Part shown: positions 23,894 through 32,670 of the stretch, piece after piece | Layout: each line of letters starts with the position of its first letter | How positions within the stretch are numbered: position 1 is the stretch's first letter | Origin: CAJCIY01 sp964245825 | GTDB taxonomy: Bacteria; Actinomycetota; Actinomycetes; Mycobacteriales; CAJCIY01 | Assembly: GCA_964245825.1 (NCBI GenBank) | Contig: CAXTNT010000009.1 | Coordinates: 92,889 to 156,888 of the forward strand | Direction: 5' to 3' | DNA: 64,000 bases | Program-made: the position numbers and the translations under genes | Notes under the pieces: generated by a model | Database searches by the model: none | The model's input: only the letters and a program-made list of their open reading frames with translations | Told to the model about the DNA's origin: nothing

Positions 23894-24814
23894 TCAGTCG
23901 GCTGGGGCGGTGAGCCAACGGCGTTCGACATCGCGCCGCGGCACGCGCAGCACGACCCGCCGGCGGCGACGAACCAGGCCCGGCAGCCAGGCCAGGAACG
24001 AGGCGTAGGCACGGGTCCGCGCCCAGGCCTTGGCCCGCGACTCCCCCACCGCCACCGAGAGCGTGGTCAGCGGGAAGCGAAGCATCGCGCCGACAGCGAG
24101 CCGGACGCTCGCGCAGGTGACGAGTGTCGCCAGCCGGTTCCGCTCGGTCTGGTACGTGTGCAGCAGCGAGAACTCGCCGACGGTGGCCGAATGCCGGTGC
24201 ACCACCACCGCGTCGGGTACGTAGCGCACACTGTGGCCGGCGAGCCGCAGCCGCCAGGACACGTCGACGTCCTCGTAGTACAGGAAGTACCGCGGGTCCA
24301 CGCCGCCCACCTCCCGCAGGGCCGCCGTACGCAGCGCCATGGCGCCGCCACAGCCGTACGCCACCTCGCGTGGCTCGTCCCAGCGGCCGTCGTCGGGCGA
24401 GCCGAACCCGGCATCGTGGCCGTAGCCGTTGGTGGTGAGCAGCCCGCCCGCGCTGTTGAGGCGGCCGTCCGGTAGCAGCATCCGGCTGGTCGTGGCGGCG
24501 ACCGCCGGGTCGTCGAGCGGAGCGAGCAGGGCGGCGAGCCACCCCGGGCGTACGACCGCGTCGTTGTTGAGCCAGACGACGGCGTCCGTGTCCACCCGAT
24601 CCGCCGCGAGGGCGACGCCGCCGGAGAACCCGACGTTGGTCGGACTCCGGAGCACCTCGACCTGGCCGAAACGCTCGGCGAGCAGCACGTCCGTGCCGTC
24701 GGTGGAGGCGTTGTCGACCACCAGCACCGGCGCCCCCTCACCGACGACCGCCTCCAGGCAGTCCGCCAGCAGGTGCGCGCCGTTCCAGGTGACGACCACG
24801 ACGGTCGCATCCAC
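23894..24814 (-). CDS. Family 2 glycosyltransferase (rhamnosyltransferase-like)
   Basis: A 306-aa inverting GT-A enzyme: nucleotide-binding TVVVVTWNGAHLLADCLEAV, VVDNASTDGT, then LNNDAVVRPGWL as the metal-binding region, and YFLYYEDVDVSWRLRLAG as the catalytic-base region, typical of rhamnosyl-type GT2 enzymes. The C-terminal third has a weak amphipathic segment and a very basic tail (RRRRRVVLRV). The GTG at 24814 is used. It is last of four co-directional glycan genes; with RmlB in the same operon a dTDP-rhamnose donor is plausible. Confidence 0.85.
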   Translation of the reverse strand: MDATVVVVTWNGAHLLADCLEAVVGEGAPVLVVDNASTDGTDVLLAERFGQVEVLRSPTNVGFSGGVALAADRVDTDAVVWLNNDAVVRPGWLAALLAPLDDPAVAATTSRMLLPDGRLNSAGGLLTTNGYGHDAGFGSPDDGRWDEPREVAYGCGGAMALRTAALREVGGVDPRYFLYYEDVDVSWRLRLAGHSVRYVPDAVVVHRHSATVGEFSLLHTYQTERNRLATLVTCASVRLAVGAMLRFPLTTLSVAVGESRAKAWARTRAYASFLAWLPGLVRRRRRVVLRVPRRDVERRWLTAPAD

Positions 24815-24819
24815 GGGTC

Positions 24820-25854
24820 TCAGCGCAGCTCCCGGTCCCGCTCCTGCTCCAGCCGGGCGACGGCGCCGGCGAGCTCGACCAGCTGAGTGCGCTCCTCCAG
24901 GGCGACGTACTCCCACAGTCGGCGCAGCCGACGGGCGGTGCCGAAGAAGCGGCGTCGCGCCGCGCCCGCTGCGCCGGTCTGCCCGCGCCAGGGATCGGCC
25001 ACCTCGGCCGGGAACCGGAGCCGGCCGGCCGCCAGGTCGAAGGCGTACCAGCGCTGCAGCTTCGCGAACGCCTGACGCTCGGGGTTGGCCTCGTCCAACG
25101 CGGTGTCGAGACCAGCGAACAGCCCCCCCGACGCGTACAGCTCGGGATGGAAGTTCTCGAAGGCGATGTCCTCCGGCCGCCGCCAGAATGGCCACTCGTG
25201 CGGATACCGGGGCCAGCACATCGTGCGGAAGGTGCGCGGCGGCGCGAAGCGCTCGGGCGCGACCAGGCGTCCGTGGTTGAGCGGCAGCGACCACTCGCAG
25301 AAGGCGCCCGCCGGGTCGAGGGCGAGCGCCGCCCGAAAGGCCTCCACGTACAGGGCCCGGTCGATCGCCTGCGGCATGTGCGCGGCGAAGCACAGGTGTC
25401 CCGCGCCGAGATAGCCGAGAGCGAGGTAGCTCGCGTGCTGCACCGCGTCGAAGGTGCTCTCGTCGCGCCGCCAGAGCGCGAGGTCGTGGCAGGCGTACGA
25501 CACCAGCCGGTCGCCATCGGCGAACGCTTCGGGGCCGACGTGTCGCAGCGGCCGGTAGTCGTCGTCGGACTGCAGGTACGTGTCGGGGAGCGGTCCACGC
25601 TCCGCGAGCGCCAGCCGGAGCCAGGCGTTCCGCGCCGCGTGCGCCGTGGGCCCGGCGGAGCGCTCGGCCGCGGTAAGCAGGTCCTCCTCGGCGATCCCGA
25701 CGACCCCAGTCCCTTCCAGGGCCCGCAGGGCGGACGCCGGGGCGAGCACGACGTGGTCGCTCAGCCAGGGCAGGAACCGCCGCACGTAGGGCAGCGTCTC
25801 GGCCAGCACGTCCGGCCGGTTGGAGAGGTAGACGACCTGCGTCACCTCCGGCAT
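24820..25854 (-). CDS. Stealth-like protein of unknown function in glycan operon
   Basis: A 344-aa protein not firmly assignable. It opens with a Rossmann-like strand (EVTQVVYLSNRPDVLAETL), has PWLSDHVVLAPASAL and then LPDTYLQSDDDYRPL, in which DDD resembles the metal-binding element of Stealth-type hexose-phosphate transferases. The later CFAAHMPQAIDRALYVEAF resembles Stealth conserved region 3 (H-x-P). The C-terminal helix is charged (LEQERDREL). It starts at ATG 25854 and ends 5 nt before the GT2 gene. A role in sugar-phosphate transfer is a hypothesis. Confidence 0.6.
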   Translation of the reverse strand: MPEVTQVVYLSNRPDVLAETLPYVRRFLPWLSDHVVLAPASALRALEGTGVVGIAEEDLLTAAERSAGPTAHAARNAWLRLALAERGPLPDTYLQSDDDYRPLRHVGPEAFADGDRLVSYACHDLALWRRDESTFDAVQHASYLALGYLGAGHLCFAAHMPQAIDRALYVEAFRAALALDPAGAFCEWSLPLNHGRLVAPERFAPPRTFRTMCWPRYPHEWPFWRRPEDIAFENFHPELYASGGLFAGLDTALDEANPERQAFAKLQRWYAFDLAAGRLRFPAEVADPWRGQTGAAGAARRRFFGTARRLRRLWEYVALEERTQLVELAGAVARLEQERDRELR

Positions 25855-25894
25855 GCCCGCAGTGTTCCACGGCCGCCGGCGCCCGGGCCGGCGT

Positions 25895-27289
25895 TCAGTC
25901 GGTGCGCCCGCGCAGGAGCTTGCCGGCGCGGCCCGCCGCCCGCCGCGCGAGCAGGGCGCCGCCTCCGTCGGCCAGGTACTGCCGCGCCAGGGCCACCTCG
26001 CCCCGCCAGCCGGGGGCCCCCGGCGTCGGCGCGCGTACGGTCTCGAACGGCCGGATGAGGTGGCTCCGAACGGTCGCGTCGAGCAGGTCCGGCGCCCGCC
26101 GCGGCGCCCGGCAGAAGGCGGCAAGCGGTGCCAGCGCCGTCTCCCACACGTAGCCCCGGGCCAGCTCCCGGGCCGCGGCCGCCGCCGACCGCCGGGCCGC
26201 CGGGTCGACCAGGTAGGTCTCGAACGCGGCGGCGAGGGCGGGCGCATCACCCGGCGGTACGACGATCCCGGCGCCCGCGCGCGGGAGCACGTCGGCGAAG
26301 ACGTCCCCCTCGGTGGCCACGACCGGCAGGCCGGCCCAGAGGTAGTCCAGGATCCGGGTGCGGAAGGAGAACGCGGTCTCCACGTGGTCGAGGTGGGTGG
26401 AGACGCCGATATCGGCCTCCAGCAGGAAGGCGCCGCGCTCGTCGTAGGGGACCCACTCCTCGCGGAAGATCACCGCACTGCCGAACAGGCCGAGCCCGCC
26501 GGCGAGCGCCCGCGCCTCGGCGGCGACGCGCATCTCGGGCACCCGCGGGTTGGGGTGCCCGCCGCCCAGGAACACCAGCCTCAGCTCCGGATGCCGCGGG
26601 CGCAGGAGGTCGACGGCCCGGATGAGGGTCTGCGGGTCGAACCAGTTGTAGAGGCCGCCGCCCCACAGTGCGATCACGTCGTCCGCGCCGATCCCGGGCA
26701 GCACCCCGCGCATCGCCGCGGCCGGCTCGGGCGCCCGAGCGTCGACCCCGAAGGGCGCGAGCACGACGAGCGTGCCGAGGGTCGGGTCCTCGTCGTAGGT
26801 CAGCGGGTTGACCCGGCCCAGGCTGGCCAGGGCGCCGAGCCAGAAGTCGCGCTGCTTGGCGCTCGCCGCGAGGAACAGGTCACCACGGCGCATGGCCCGG
26901 TTCAGGGCCACGGTGGCGTTGTGGACCCGCGCCAGCCGGTCGGCGGGTGGTTCCCCGCTCGACAGCTCGAGCTTCTCCAGGTGGATCGGGTCGTAGAGAT
27001 CCACGACGACCACCGCCTCGGACGCCTCGATGGACGGCTGGTCGAGCAGCACACCCGGTGGTGCGATCCAGATGTCCGTACGCGGCACGAGCTCGTGGAC
27101 GTCGGCGCCGGCCACGTGCCGAACCGCGAAGCGACCGCCGTCGGGGCGGGCGCAGGTGGCCGTGGTCACCAGCTCGACGTCGTGCTCCCGCGACAGCACC
27201 TCGGCCAGGTGCCAGGCCCGGATCGCGGGGCCGGCCATTCGGTCGCCCACTACCTCGGCGGTCGCGACGACGATGCGGGTACGAGCCAT
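25895..27289 (-). CDS. Family 4-like glycosyltransferase
   Basis: A 464-aa GT-B fold glycosyltransferase. The N-terminal acceptor domain has VVATAEVVGDRMAGPAIRAW, typical of GT4 members whose loop begins after the first strand. The donor domain has ALWGGGLYNWFDPQTLIRAV, LVFLGGGHPNPRVPEM and a late acidic helix VETAFSFRTRILDYLWAGLP, replacing the classic EX7E. The last 70 residues are basic and may contact the membrane. Second gene of the rmlB operon. The sugar and acceptor are unknown. Confidence 0.82.
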   Translation of the reverse strand: MARTRIVVATAEVVGDRMAGPAIRAWHLAEVLSREHDVELVTTATCARPDGGRFAVRHVAGADVHELVPRTDIWIAPPGVLLDQPSIEASEAVVVVDLYDPIHLEKLELSSGEPPADRLARVHNATVALNRAMRRGDLFLAASAKQRDFWLGALASLGRVNPLTYDEDPTLGTLVVLAPFGVDARAPEPAAAMRGVLPGIGADDVIALWGGGLYNWFDPQTLIRAVDLLRPRHPELRLVFLGGGHPNPRVPEMRVAAEARALAGGLGLFGSAVIFREEWVPYDERGAFLLEADIGVSTHLDHVETAFSFRTRILDYLWAGLPVVATEGDVFADVLPRAGAGIVVPPGDAPALAAAFETYLVDPAARRSAAAAARELARGYVWETALAPLAAFCRAPRRAPDLLDATVRSHLIRPFETVRAPTPGAPGWRGEVALARQYLADGGGALLARRAAGRAGKLLRGRTD

Positions 27290-27336
27290 GCCCCGACCCT
27301 AGGGAAGGCGGGAGCCGGCTCCGGTGCTGCGGTGGC

Positions 27337-28323
27337 CTACCGGCCGAGGCGGGCGTACACGGCCTCGGACTCGGCCTTCTTGCGCTCCCACCAGGCCCGG
27401 TTGGCGGCGTACCACTCCACGGTGGCCTCGAGACCGGCGCGGAAGCTGGTGTAGCGCGGCGCCCACCCCAGTTCGCCGGTGATCTTGGCGGCATCGATCG
27501 CGTAGCGCAGGTCGTGTCCAGGCCGGTCGTCGACGTGCTCGAACCAGTCCGCCGGCCGGCCCGTCACCTCGAGCAGCTCAGCGATGACCTCCCGGTTGGA
27601 CCGCTCGCCGTCGGCGCCGATGAGGTAGGTCTCACCCAGCTTTCCGTCGGTGAGGATCAGGTGGACGGCGGCGTTGTGGTCCTCGACGTGGATCCAGTCG
27701 CGGACGTTCTCCCCCGAGCCGTACAGCTTGGGGCGGACCTCGTCGAGGATCCCGGTCACCTGGCGGGGGATGAACTTCTCCGGGTGCTGGTACGGCCCGT
27801 AGTTGTTGCTGCAGTTGCTGATCGTCGCCGGCAGCCCGTAGGTGCGTACCCACGCCCGTACCAGCAGGTCGGCGCCTGCCTTCGTCGAGGAGTAGGGGCT
27901 CGACGGCCGGTACGGGGTCTCCTCGGTGAACCGGGCCGGGTCGTCGAGCTCCAGGTCGCCGAACACCTCGTCGGTGGAGATGTGGTGCAGCCGGGTGCCG
28001 TGCCGGCGGACGGCCTCGAGCAGCGCGAAGGTGCCCAGCAGGTTGGTGTGCACGAACGCGGCCGGCCCGTCGATCGAGTTGTCGTTGTGCGACTCCGCGG
28101 CGAAGTGGACGACGACGTCGTGCTCGGACACCAGCCGATCGACCAGGGCGGTGTCGGCCACGTCGCCCACGACCAGGCGGACGTCGGCCGGCAGGCTGGC
28201 CCGGTCGCCGGCGTACGTCAGCCGGTCCAGGACGGTCACCTCGTACCCGGGATGCTCGCGGACCGTCAGGTGGACGAAGTTGGCCCCGATGAAGCCGGCT
28301 CCGCCGGTGACGAGCATGCGCAT
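27337..28323 (-). CDS. rmlB: dTDP-glucose 4,6-dehydratase
   Basis: Converts dTDP-glucose to dTDP-4-keto-6-deoxyglucose, second step to dTDP-rhamnose. The 328-aa SDR protein has the NAD-binding TGGAGFIGANFVHL, STDEVFGDL with the catalytic Thr/Asp/Glu, and YSSTKAGADLLVRA with the catalytic Tyr and Lys. It ends in a helical domain. ATG 28323 is chosen (GGGAGA 9 nt upstream); an upstream ATG at 28341 would add six residues. First gene of the glycan operon. RmlA, C and D are not in the window. Confidence 0.92.
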   Translation of the reverse strand: MRMLVTGGAGFIGANFVHLTVREHPGYEVTVLDRLTYAGDRASLPADVRLVVGDVADTALVDRLVSEHDVVVHFAAESHNDNSIDGPAAFVHTNLLGTFALLEAVRRHGTRLHHISTDEVFGDLELDDPARFTEETPYRPSSPYSSTKAGADLLVRAWVRTYGLPATISNCSNNYGPYQHPEKFIPRQVTGILDEVRPKLYGSGENVRDWIHVEDHNAAVHLILTDGKLGETYLIGADGERSNREVIAELLEVTGRPADWFEHVDDRPGHDLRYAIDAAKITGELGWAPRYTSFRAGLEATVEWYAANRAWWERKKAESEAVYARLGR

Positions 28324-28357
28324 GGCGGGATTCTCCCGCATCCACGCACCGGGCGCT

Positions 28358-28382
28358 CCGCACGAGCGGCCGCTCGGTGCGG
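28358..28382 (-). terminator. Hairpin terminator after ctaF
   Basis: CCGCACGAGC pairs with GCTCGGTGCGG (one bulged G) around a GGCC loop, five bases past the ctaF stop on the minus strand. No U-tract follows, as is common in GC-rich actinobacteria. It would separate the ctaCDF operon from rmlB. Confidence 0.6.
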
Positions 28383-28387
28383 GCAGG

Positions 28388-28837
28388 TCAGCCGTGCCCG
28401 CCGCCCATGCCGGTCGGGCTGACGCCGGTGGCCTCCTCGGTGTGCTGGTTCAGGCCGCGGAAGTTCTCGAACAGCAGGCCCACGCCGCTGAACAGGATCA
28501 GCCCGATGGCGATGAACGTCAGCCACAGCCCGAAGATGAAGCCCAGCAGACCGACCACGGTCGAGGCGGCGAGCGCGATCGGCCAGTGGCTCGCCGGGCT
28601 GAAGTGCGCGAGGTCGCCGGCTCCCTCGGAGATCTCCGCGTCGGGCCGGTCCTCGGGCCGCGGCCCCATCCGGCGGGCGGTGAAGACCAGGTAGAAGGCG
28701 ACCAGCAGACCGAGGCCGGCAGTCAGCGCGATGCACGTCGTCCCGGTCCAGTCGTACGAGGAGAACCAGTAGATGACGTCCATCACCGCCATGAACACAC
28801 CGATGAACGCGAAGAGATAACCCTCGGCCTTGCCCAC
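28388..28837 (-). CDS. ctaF: Cytochrome c oxidase subunit IV (actinobacterial CtaF)
   Basis: Small aa3 oxidase subunit restricted to actinobacteria. The 149-aa protein has four hydrophobic helices (LFAFIGVFMAVMDVIYWF, IALTAGLGLLVAFYLVF, WPIALAASTVVGLLGFIFGL and WLTFIAIGLILFSGVGLLF) and a Gly/His tail. The GTG at 28837 gives a length near the 139 aa of Rv2199c. It follows ctaD by 8 nt, as the last gene of ctaC-ctaD-ctaF, before a hairpin. Confidence 0.92.
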   Translation of the reverse strand: MGKAEGYLFAFIGVFMAVMDVIYWFSSYDWTGTTCIALTAGLGLLVAFYLVFTARRMGPRPEDRPDAEISEGAGDLAHFSPASHWPIALAASTVVGLLGFIFGLWLTFIAIGLILFSGVGLLFENFRGLNQHTEEATGVSPTGMGGGHG

Positions 28838-28845
28838 GGCGCGGC

Positions 28846-30537
28846 CTAGCTGCTCTCGGGTACGGCGTGGTACTCGTCGCGGCCGGCGATCTCGGGGAAG
28901 TGCAGGTCGAACGCGGGCCGCTCGGACCGGATGCGCGGCAACGAGACGAAGTTGTGCCGCGGCGGCGGGCAGGACGTCGCCCACTCCAGGGAGTTGCCGA
29001 AGCCCCACGGGTCGTCGACGGTCGCCACCTCGCCCGTACGACGGGACTTCCAGACGTTGTAGAGGAACGGCAGGGTCGACAGGCCGAGCAGGATCGCGCC
29101 GGCCGTCGAGACGGTGTTGAGGGTCGCGAACTTCGCGTCGTAGGTCTCGTATCTGCGGGGCATGCCCTTGATGCCGAGCCAGTGCTGCACCAGGAACGTG
29201 GTGTGGAAGCCGATGAACAGCGTCCAGAAGTGCAGCTTGCCGAGCCGGTCGTCGAGCATCCGGCCGGTGAACTTCGGGAACCAGAAGTAGATCCCGGCGA
29301 ACATCCCGAACACGACCGTCCCGAACAGCACGTAGTGGAAGTGCGCCACCACGAAGTACGTGTCGCTGACATGGAAGTCGATCGGCGGGGCGGCGAGCAG
29401 CACACCCGTCAGGCCGCCGAACAGGAACGTGATCAGGAAGCCGATGCAGTACAGCATGGGGGTCTCGAAGGTCAGCGACCCCCGCCACATCGTGCCTATC
29501 CAGTTGAAGAACTTCACTCCGGTCGGCACGGCGATCAGGAACGACATGAAGGCGAAGAACGGTAGCGCCACCGCCCCGGTCACGAACATGTGATGCGCCC
29601 ACACCGTCATCGACAGCGCACCGATGGAGATCGTCGCGAAGATGAGCCCCTTGTAGCCGAAGCAGGGCTTGCGGCTGAACACCGGGATCACCTCGGTGAC
29701 GATGCCGAAGAACGGCAGCGCCACGATGTAGACCTCGGGATGACCGAAGAACCAGAACAGGTGCTGCCAGAGGATCGCGCCGCCGGGGGTGTCGAAGATG
29801 TGCGCGTGGAAGCGGCGTTCGGCCTCCAGGGCGAGCAGCGAGGCACCCAGCACGGGGAACGCCACGAGTGCCAGCAGCGTCGTGATGAGCATGTTCCAGG
29901 TGAAGATCGGCATCCGGAACATGGTCATGCCGGGGGCCCGCAGCGTCAGGATCGTCGTCACGAAGTTGACCGACCCGAAGATCGTGCCGAACCCGGAGAT
30001 GGCCAGGCCGACGATCCACATGTCGGCGCCGACCTCGGGCGAGAAGATCTTGGTCGACAGCGGGGCGTACGCGAACCAGCCGAAAGCGGCGGCGCCGCCG
30101 GGGGTGAGGAAGCCGGCGAGCACGGTCAGCCCGCCGAAGAGGTAGAGCCAGTAGGCGAAGGCGTTCAGCCGCGGGAACGACACATCGGGCGAGCCGATCT
30201 GCAGCGGCACCAGGAAGTTCGCGAAGCCGAAGGCCATCGGCGGCGCGAACAGGTACATCATCAGCGAGCCGTGCATCGTGAAGAGCTGGTTGTACTCGCC
30301 GGGCGTCAGGAAGTCGGCTCCCGGCCGCGCCAGCTCGGCCCGCATGATCTCGGCCATCACCCCGGCGGCCAGGAAGAAGGCGAAGCCGGTGACCATGTAC
30401 AGCACGCCGATGCTCTTGTGGTCGGTCGTGGTGAGGTAGCCCCACAGACCCGGCCTCTTGCGGGTCTCGTTCTCGCCGCCGTGCGAGGCGTTCTCGTGTC
30501 CGCCGGTGGTCTGGACCGGCTCGGAGGTCAGCGTCAC
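28846..30537 (-). CDS. ctaD: Cytochrome c oxidase subunit I
   Basis: Catalytic subunit of the aa3 oxidase: heme a, heme a3 and CuB, reducing oxygen and pumping protons. The 563-aa protein has the expected 12 helices, CuB/His-Tyr motif WFFGHPEVYIVALPFFG, the HH pair in VWAHHMF and the heme ligands in VVAHFHYVLFG. The MHGSLMMYLFAPP segment carries an early heme a ligand. GTG 30537 overlaps the ctaC stop as GTGA. Unlike M. tuberculosis, where ctaD lies elsewhere (from memory), it is here next to ctaC. Confidence 0.96.
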   Translation of the reverse strand: MTLTSEPVQTTGGHENASHGGENETRKRPGLWGYLTTTDHKSIGVLYMVTGFAFFLAAGVMAEIMRAELARPGADFLTPGEYNQLFTMHGSLMMYLFAPPMAFGFANFLVPLQIGSPDVSFPRLNAFAYWLYLFGGLTVLAGFLTPGGAAAFGWFAYAPLSTKIFSPEVGADMWIVGLAISGFGTIFGSVNFVTTILTLRAPGMTMFRMPIFTWNMLITTLLALVAFPVLGASLLALEAERRFHAHIFDTPGGAILWQHLFWFFGHPEVYIVALPFFGIVTEVIPVFSRKPCFGYKGLIFATISIGALSMTVWAHHMFVTGAVALPFFAFMSFLIAVPTGVKFFNWIGTMWRGSLTFETPMLYCIGFLITFLFGGLTGVLLAAPPIDFHVSDTYFVVAHFHYVLFGTVVFGMFAGIYFWFPKFTGRMLDDRLGKLHFWTLFIGFHTTFLVQHWLGIKGMPRRYETYDAKFATLNTVSTAGAILLGLSTLPFLYNVWKSRRTGEVATVDDPWGFGNSLEWATSCPPPRHNFVSLPRIRSERPAFDLHFPEIAGRDEYHAVPESS

Positions 30538-31394
30538 GCGGTGCTCCCGGCGGGGGTGGCGTCGACGACCCACTGCGGGACGGGAGCGCTCCGACCCTGG
30601 GTCGCCATGGACTGCAGGTAGGTCTGGTAGTCGGCCTTCGACACGACCTTCATGTCGAAGTTCATCCGGGCGTGGTCATAGCCGCACAGCTCGGCGCAGT
30701 GCCCCTCGAACAGGCCCGTCCGCTCGATCTCGCTGACCTGCCACGTGTTGGTACGCCCGGGGATGACGTCCATCTTGAACAGCAGCTGCGGCACGTAGAA
30801 GTCGTGGATGACGTTGTTGGAGTGCAGCTGGAACTGGATCGGGGTGTCGACCGGGACGACCAGCGTCGGCTCGGTGGTGTTGGACGACCCGGTCGTGAAG
30901 ATGGCCGAGCCCGCGTCGACGCCGGCCCCGGCGCTGTCGGAGAGGTAACGGAAGGTCCAGCCCCACTGGAAGGCCTCGACGTCGACCACGTCGACGCCGT
31001 GGCTCGCGGGACTCGCGGTCGTCTTCGTGACGTACACCTCGTCCGTCGCGGTGTAGTAGAAGAGCGCGGCCACGATCACGAACGGCACGACCGTGTAGAG
31101 GATCTCGATCGGCAGGTTCAGCGCGACCTGCTTGGGCAGCGTGTCGTCCCGCTTCCGGTAGGCGACCGCCGCGTAGAGGATCAGGAACAGCACGAACCCG
31201 CCCACGACGGACGCGGCGATGCACGACCCGATCCACATCTGGCGCATCCGGGCGCCCTGCGGGGTGATCGCGTGCGGGAACCCGAACGAGGCGTCGCAGG
31301 CCGTGGTCGACAGCAGCAGGAGCAGGCCCAGCGGGAGCAGGCGCAGGACGCGCCGCCGCCCGGTGACCGCACCGCGCGCGACCGACCGCTGCAC
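30534..31394 (-). CDS. ctaC: Cytochrome c oxidase subunit II
   Basis: CuA-carrying subunit that accepts electrons from QcrC. The 286-aa precursor has a lipoprotein-type signal ending LSTTAC (C33), two membrane helices (about 52-76 and 92-115), and the cupredoxin domain with VEAFQWGWTF, SNNVIHDFYVPQL and the CuA ligand block GHCAELCGYDHARM. GTG start. First gene of ctaC-ctaD-ctaF; divergent from the cysteine desulfurase gene. Confidence 0.95.
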   Translation of the reverse strand: MQRSVARGAVTGRRRVLRLLPLGLLLLLSTTACDASFGFPHAITPQGARMRQMWIGSCIAASVVGGFVLFLILYAAVAYRKRDDTLPKQVALNLPIEILYTVVPFVIVAALFYYTATDEVYVTKTTASPASHGVDVVDVEAFQWGWTFRYLSDSAGAGVDAGSAIFTTGSSNTTEPTLVVPVDTPIQFQLHSNNVIHDFYVPQLLFKMDVIPGRTNTWQVSEIERTGLFEGHCAELCGYDHARMNFDMKVVSKADYQTYLQSMATQGRSAPVPQWVVDATPAGSTA

Positions 31395-31468
31395 CCGTCA
31401 CCTGGCCTCTCGCCCGGCCGCACGACCGCTGTTGTGGGCGGCGCGCAGCGACGTTTCGGAACGGCCGG

Positions 31469-31474
31469 ACTCTA
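31469..31474 (-). promoter_or_regulatory. Possible -10 element for ctaC
   Basis: TATAGA on the minus strand about 75 nt upstream of the ctaC start stands out in a GC-rich spacer. On the plus strand the overlapping TATAGC could serve the divergent cysteine desulfurase gene. No clear -35 partner is visible on either strand. Confidence 0.25.
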
Positions 31475-31524
31475 TAGCAGCGGCAGGGGCGCCGACGCGT
31501 TGGAGCGCGGGGTTGGATGCCCCT

Positions 31525-32670
31525 GTGGCGGACGGTCGGCGAGGCCTTGGTGGCAGCTATCTGGACTGGGCGTCGACGGCGCCCCTGCACCCTGCCGCTG
31601 CCCAGGTCCTGGGCGAGCTGCTCGGCGACTTCACCCCGGCCGACAGCCCCGGCGCCTGGGCGGACCCGATGCGGTTGTACGGGTCGGCGCGCCGCGTCCG
31701 GGCGGCCCTGGACGCCGCCCGCGAGCAGGTCGCGGGGCTGCTGGGCGCTCGTCCCGACGAGGTGTCCTTCCCGCCGTCCGGGACGGCCGCGGTGCACGCC
31801 GCCCTGCTCGGCACGCTCGCCGCCCGCGCCCGGGCGGGCCGGCGGCTGGTGCACTCGGCGGTGGAGCACTCCTGCGTGCTGGCCGTCGCGGCGCAGGCCG
31901 AGGCCGACCCGGTGCCGGTGGACGACCTCGGGCGGGTGTCGGCGGCCGGGTTCGCCGTGGCCGTGCCGGGCGCGGCGGTCGCCTCGCTGCAGAGCGCCAA
32001 CCACGAGGTGGGCACGCTCCAGCCGGTCGCCGAGGTCGCCGCGGCCTGCGCCCGGGCGGGCGTCCCGCTGCACGTGGACGCCGCGCAGTCGGTGGGCCGG
32101 CTCGACCCGCCGGCAGGCTGGGACCTGCTCACCGCCAGCGCGCACAAGTGGGGGGGCCCGCCGGGCGTCGGCGTGCTCGCGGTACGCACGGGGACCCGCT
32201 GGCGTTCACCCTGGCCGGCGGACGAGCGGGGTTGGGGCTACGAGAACGTCCCGGCGGTGCTGGCGGCCGCCGCGGCGCTGCAGGCGGTCGAGGGTGAACG
32301 GCGGGCGGAGGCGCCGCGGCTGGCCGGCCTGGTCGATCGGGTCCGGCGAGAGGTGCCCGCCGCCGTGCCCGAGGTCGACGTGGTCGGCGACCCGGACCCC
32401 GCCGGCCGGGCGCCGCACCTGGTGACGTTCTCCTGCCTGTACGTCGAGGGCGAGGCCCTGCTGCTGGAGCTGGACCGCGCCGGGGTGTCGGTGTCCAGCG
32501 GCTCCTCGTGCACGTCCTCGGCGCTCACCCCCTCGCACGTGCTCGCGGCGATGGGAGCGCTCACGCACGGCAACGTGCGGGTGTCGTTCGGGCGCAGCTC
32601 GACCGACGCCGACGTGGACCGGTTGCTGGCCGTCCTGCCCGGCGCGGTCGAACGGCTGCGGTCGTCATGA
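31525..32670 (+). CDS. Cysteine desulfurase (NifS/IscS-like)
   Basis: PLP enzyme that takes sulfur from cysteine and holds it as a persulfide. The 381-aa protein has DWASTAPLHP near the start, HVDAAQSVG, the PLP lysine in SAHKWGGPPG and a catalytic Cys loop in SSGSSCTSS, ending in GNVRVSFGRSS. The GTG at 31525 is used; a TTG at 31513 is possible. Its stop overlaps the tusA ATG as ATGA, so sulfur is probably passed directly to that carrier. Confidence 0.88.
   Translation: MADGRRGLGGSYLDWASTAPLHPAAAQVLGELLGDFTPADSPGAWADPMRLYGSARRVRAALDAAREQVAGLLGARPDEVSFPPSGTAAVHAALLGTLAARARAGRRLVHSAVEHSCVLAVAAQAEADPVPVDDLGRVSAAGFAVAVPGAAVASLQSANHEVGTLQPVAEVAAACARAGVPLHVDAAQSVGRLDPPAGWDLLTASAHKWGGPPGVGVLAVRTGTRWRSPWPADERGWGYENVPAVLAAAAALQAVEGERRAEAPRLAGLVDRVRREVPAAVPEVDVVGDPDPAGRAPHLVTFSCLYVEGEALLLELDRAGVSVSSGSSCTSSALTPSHVLAAMGALTHGNVRVSFGRSSTDADVDRLLAVLPGAVERLRSS

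Noticed and set aside
23894..25870. One 658-codon fusion of the Stealth-like and GT2 genes
   Set aside because: The upstream part in this frame is a shadow of the 24820-25854 gene; the GT2 motifs start at GTG 24814.
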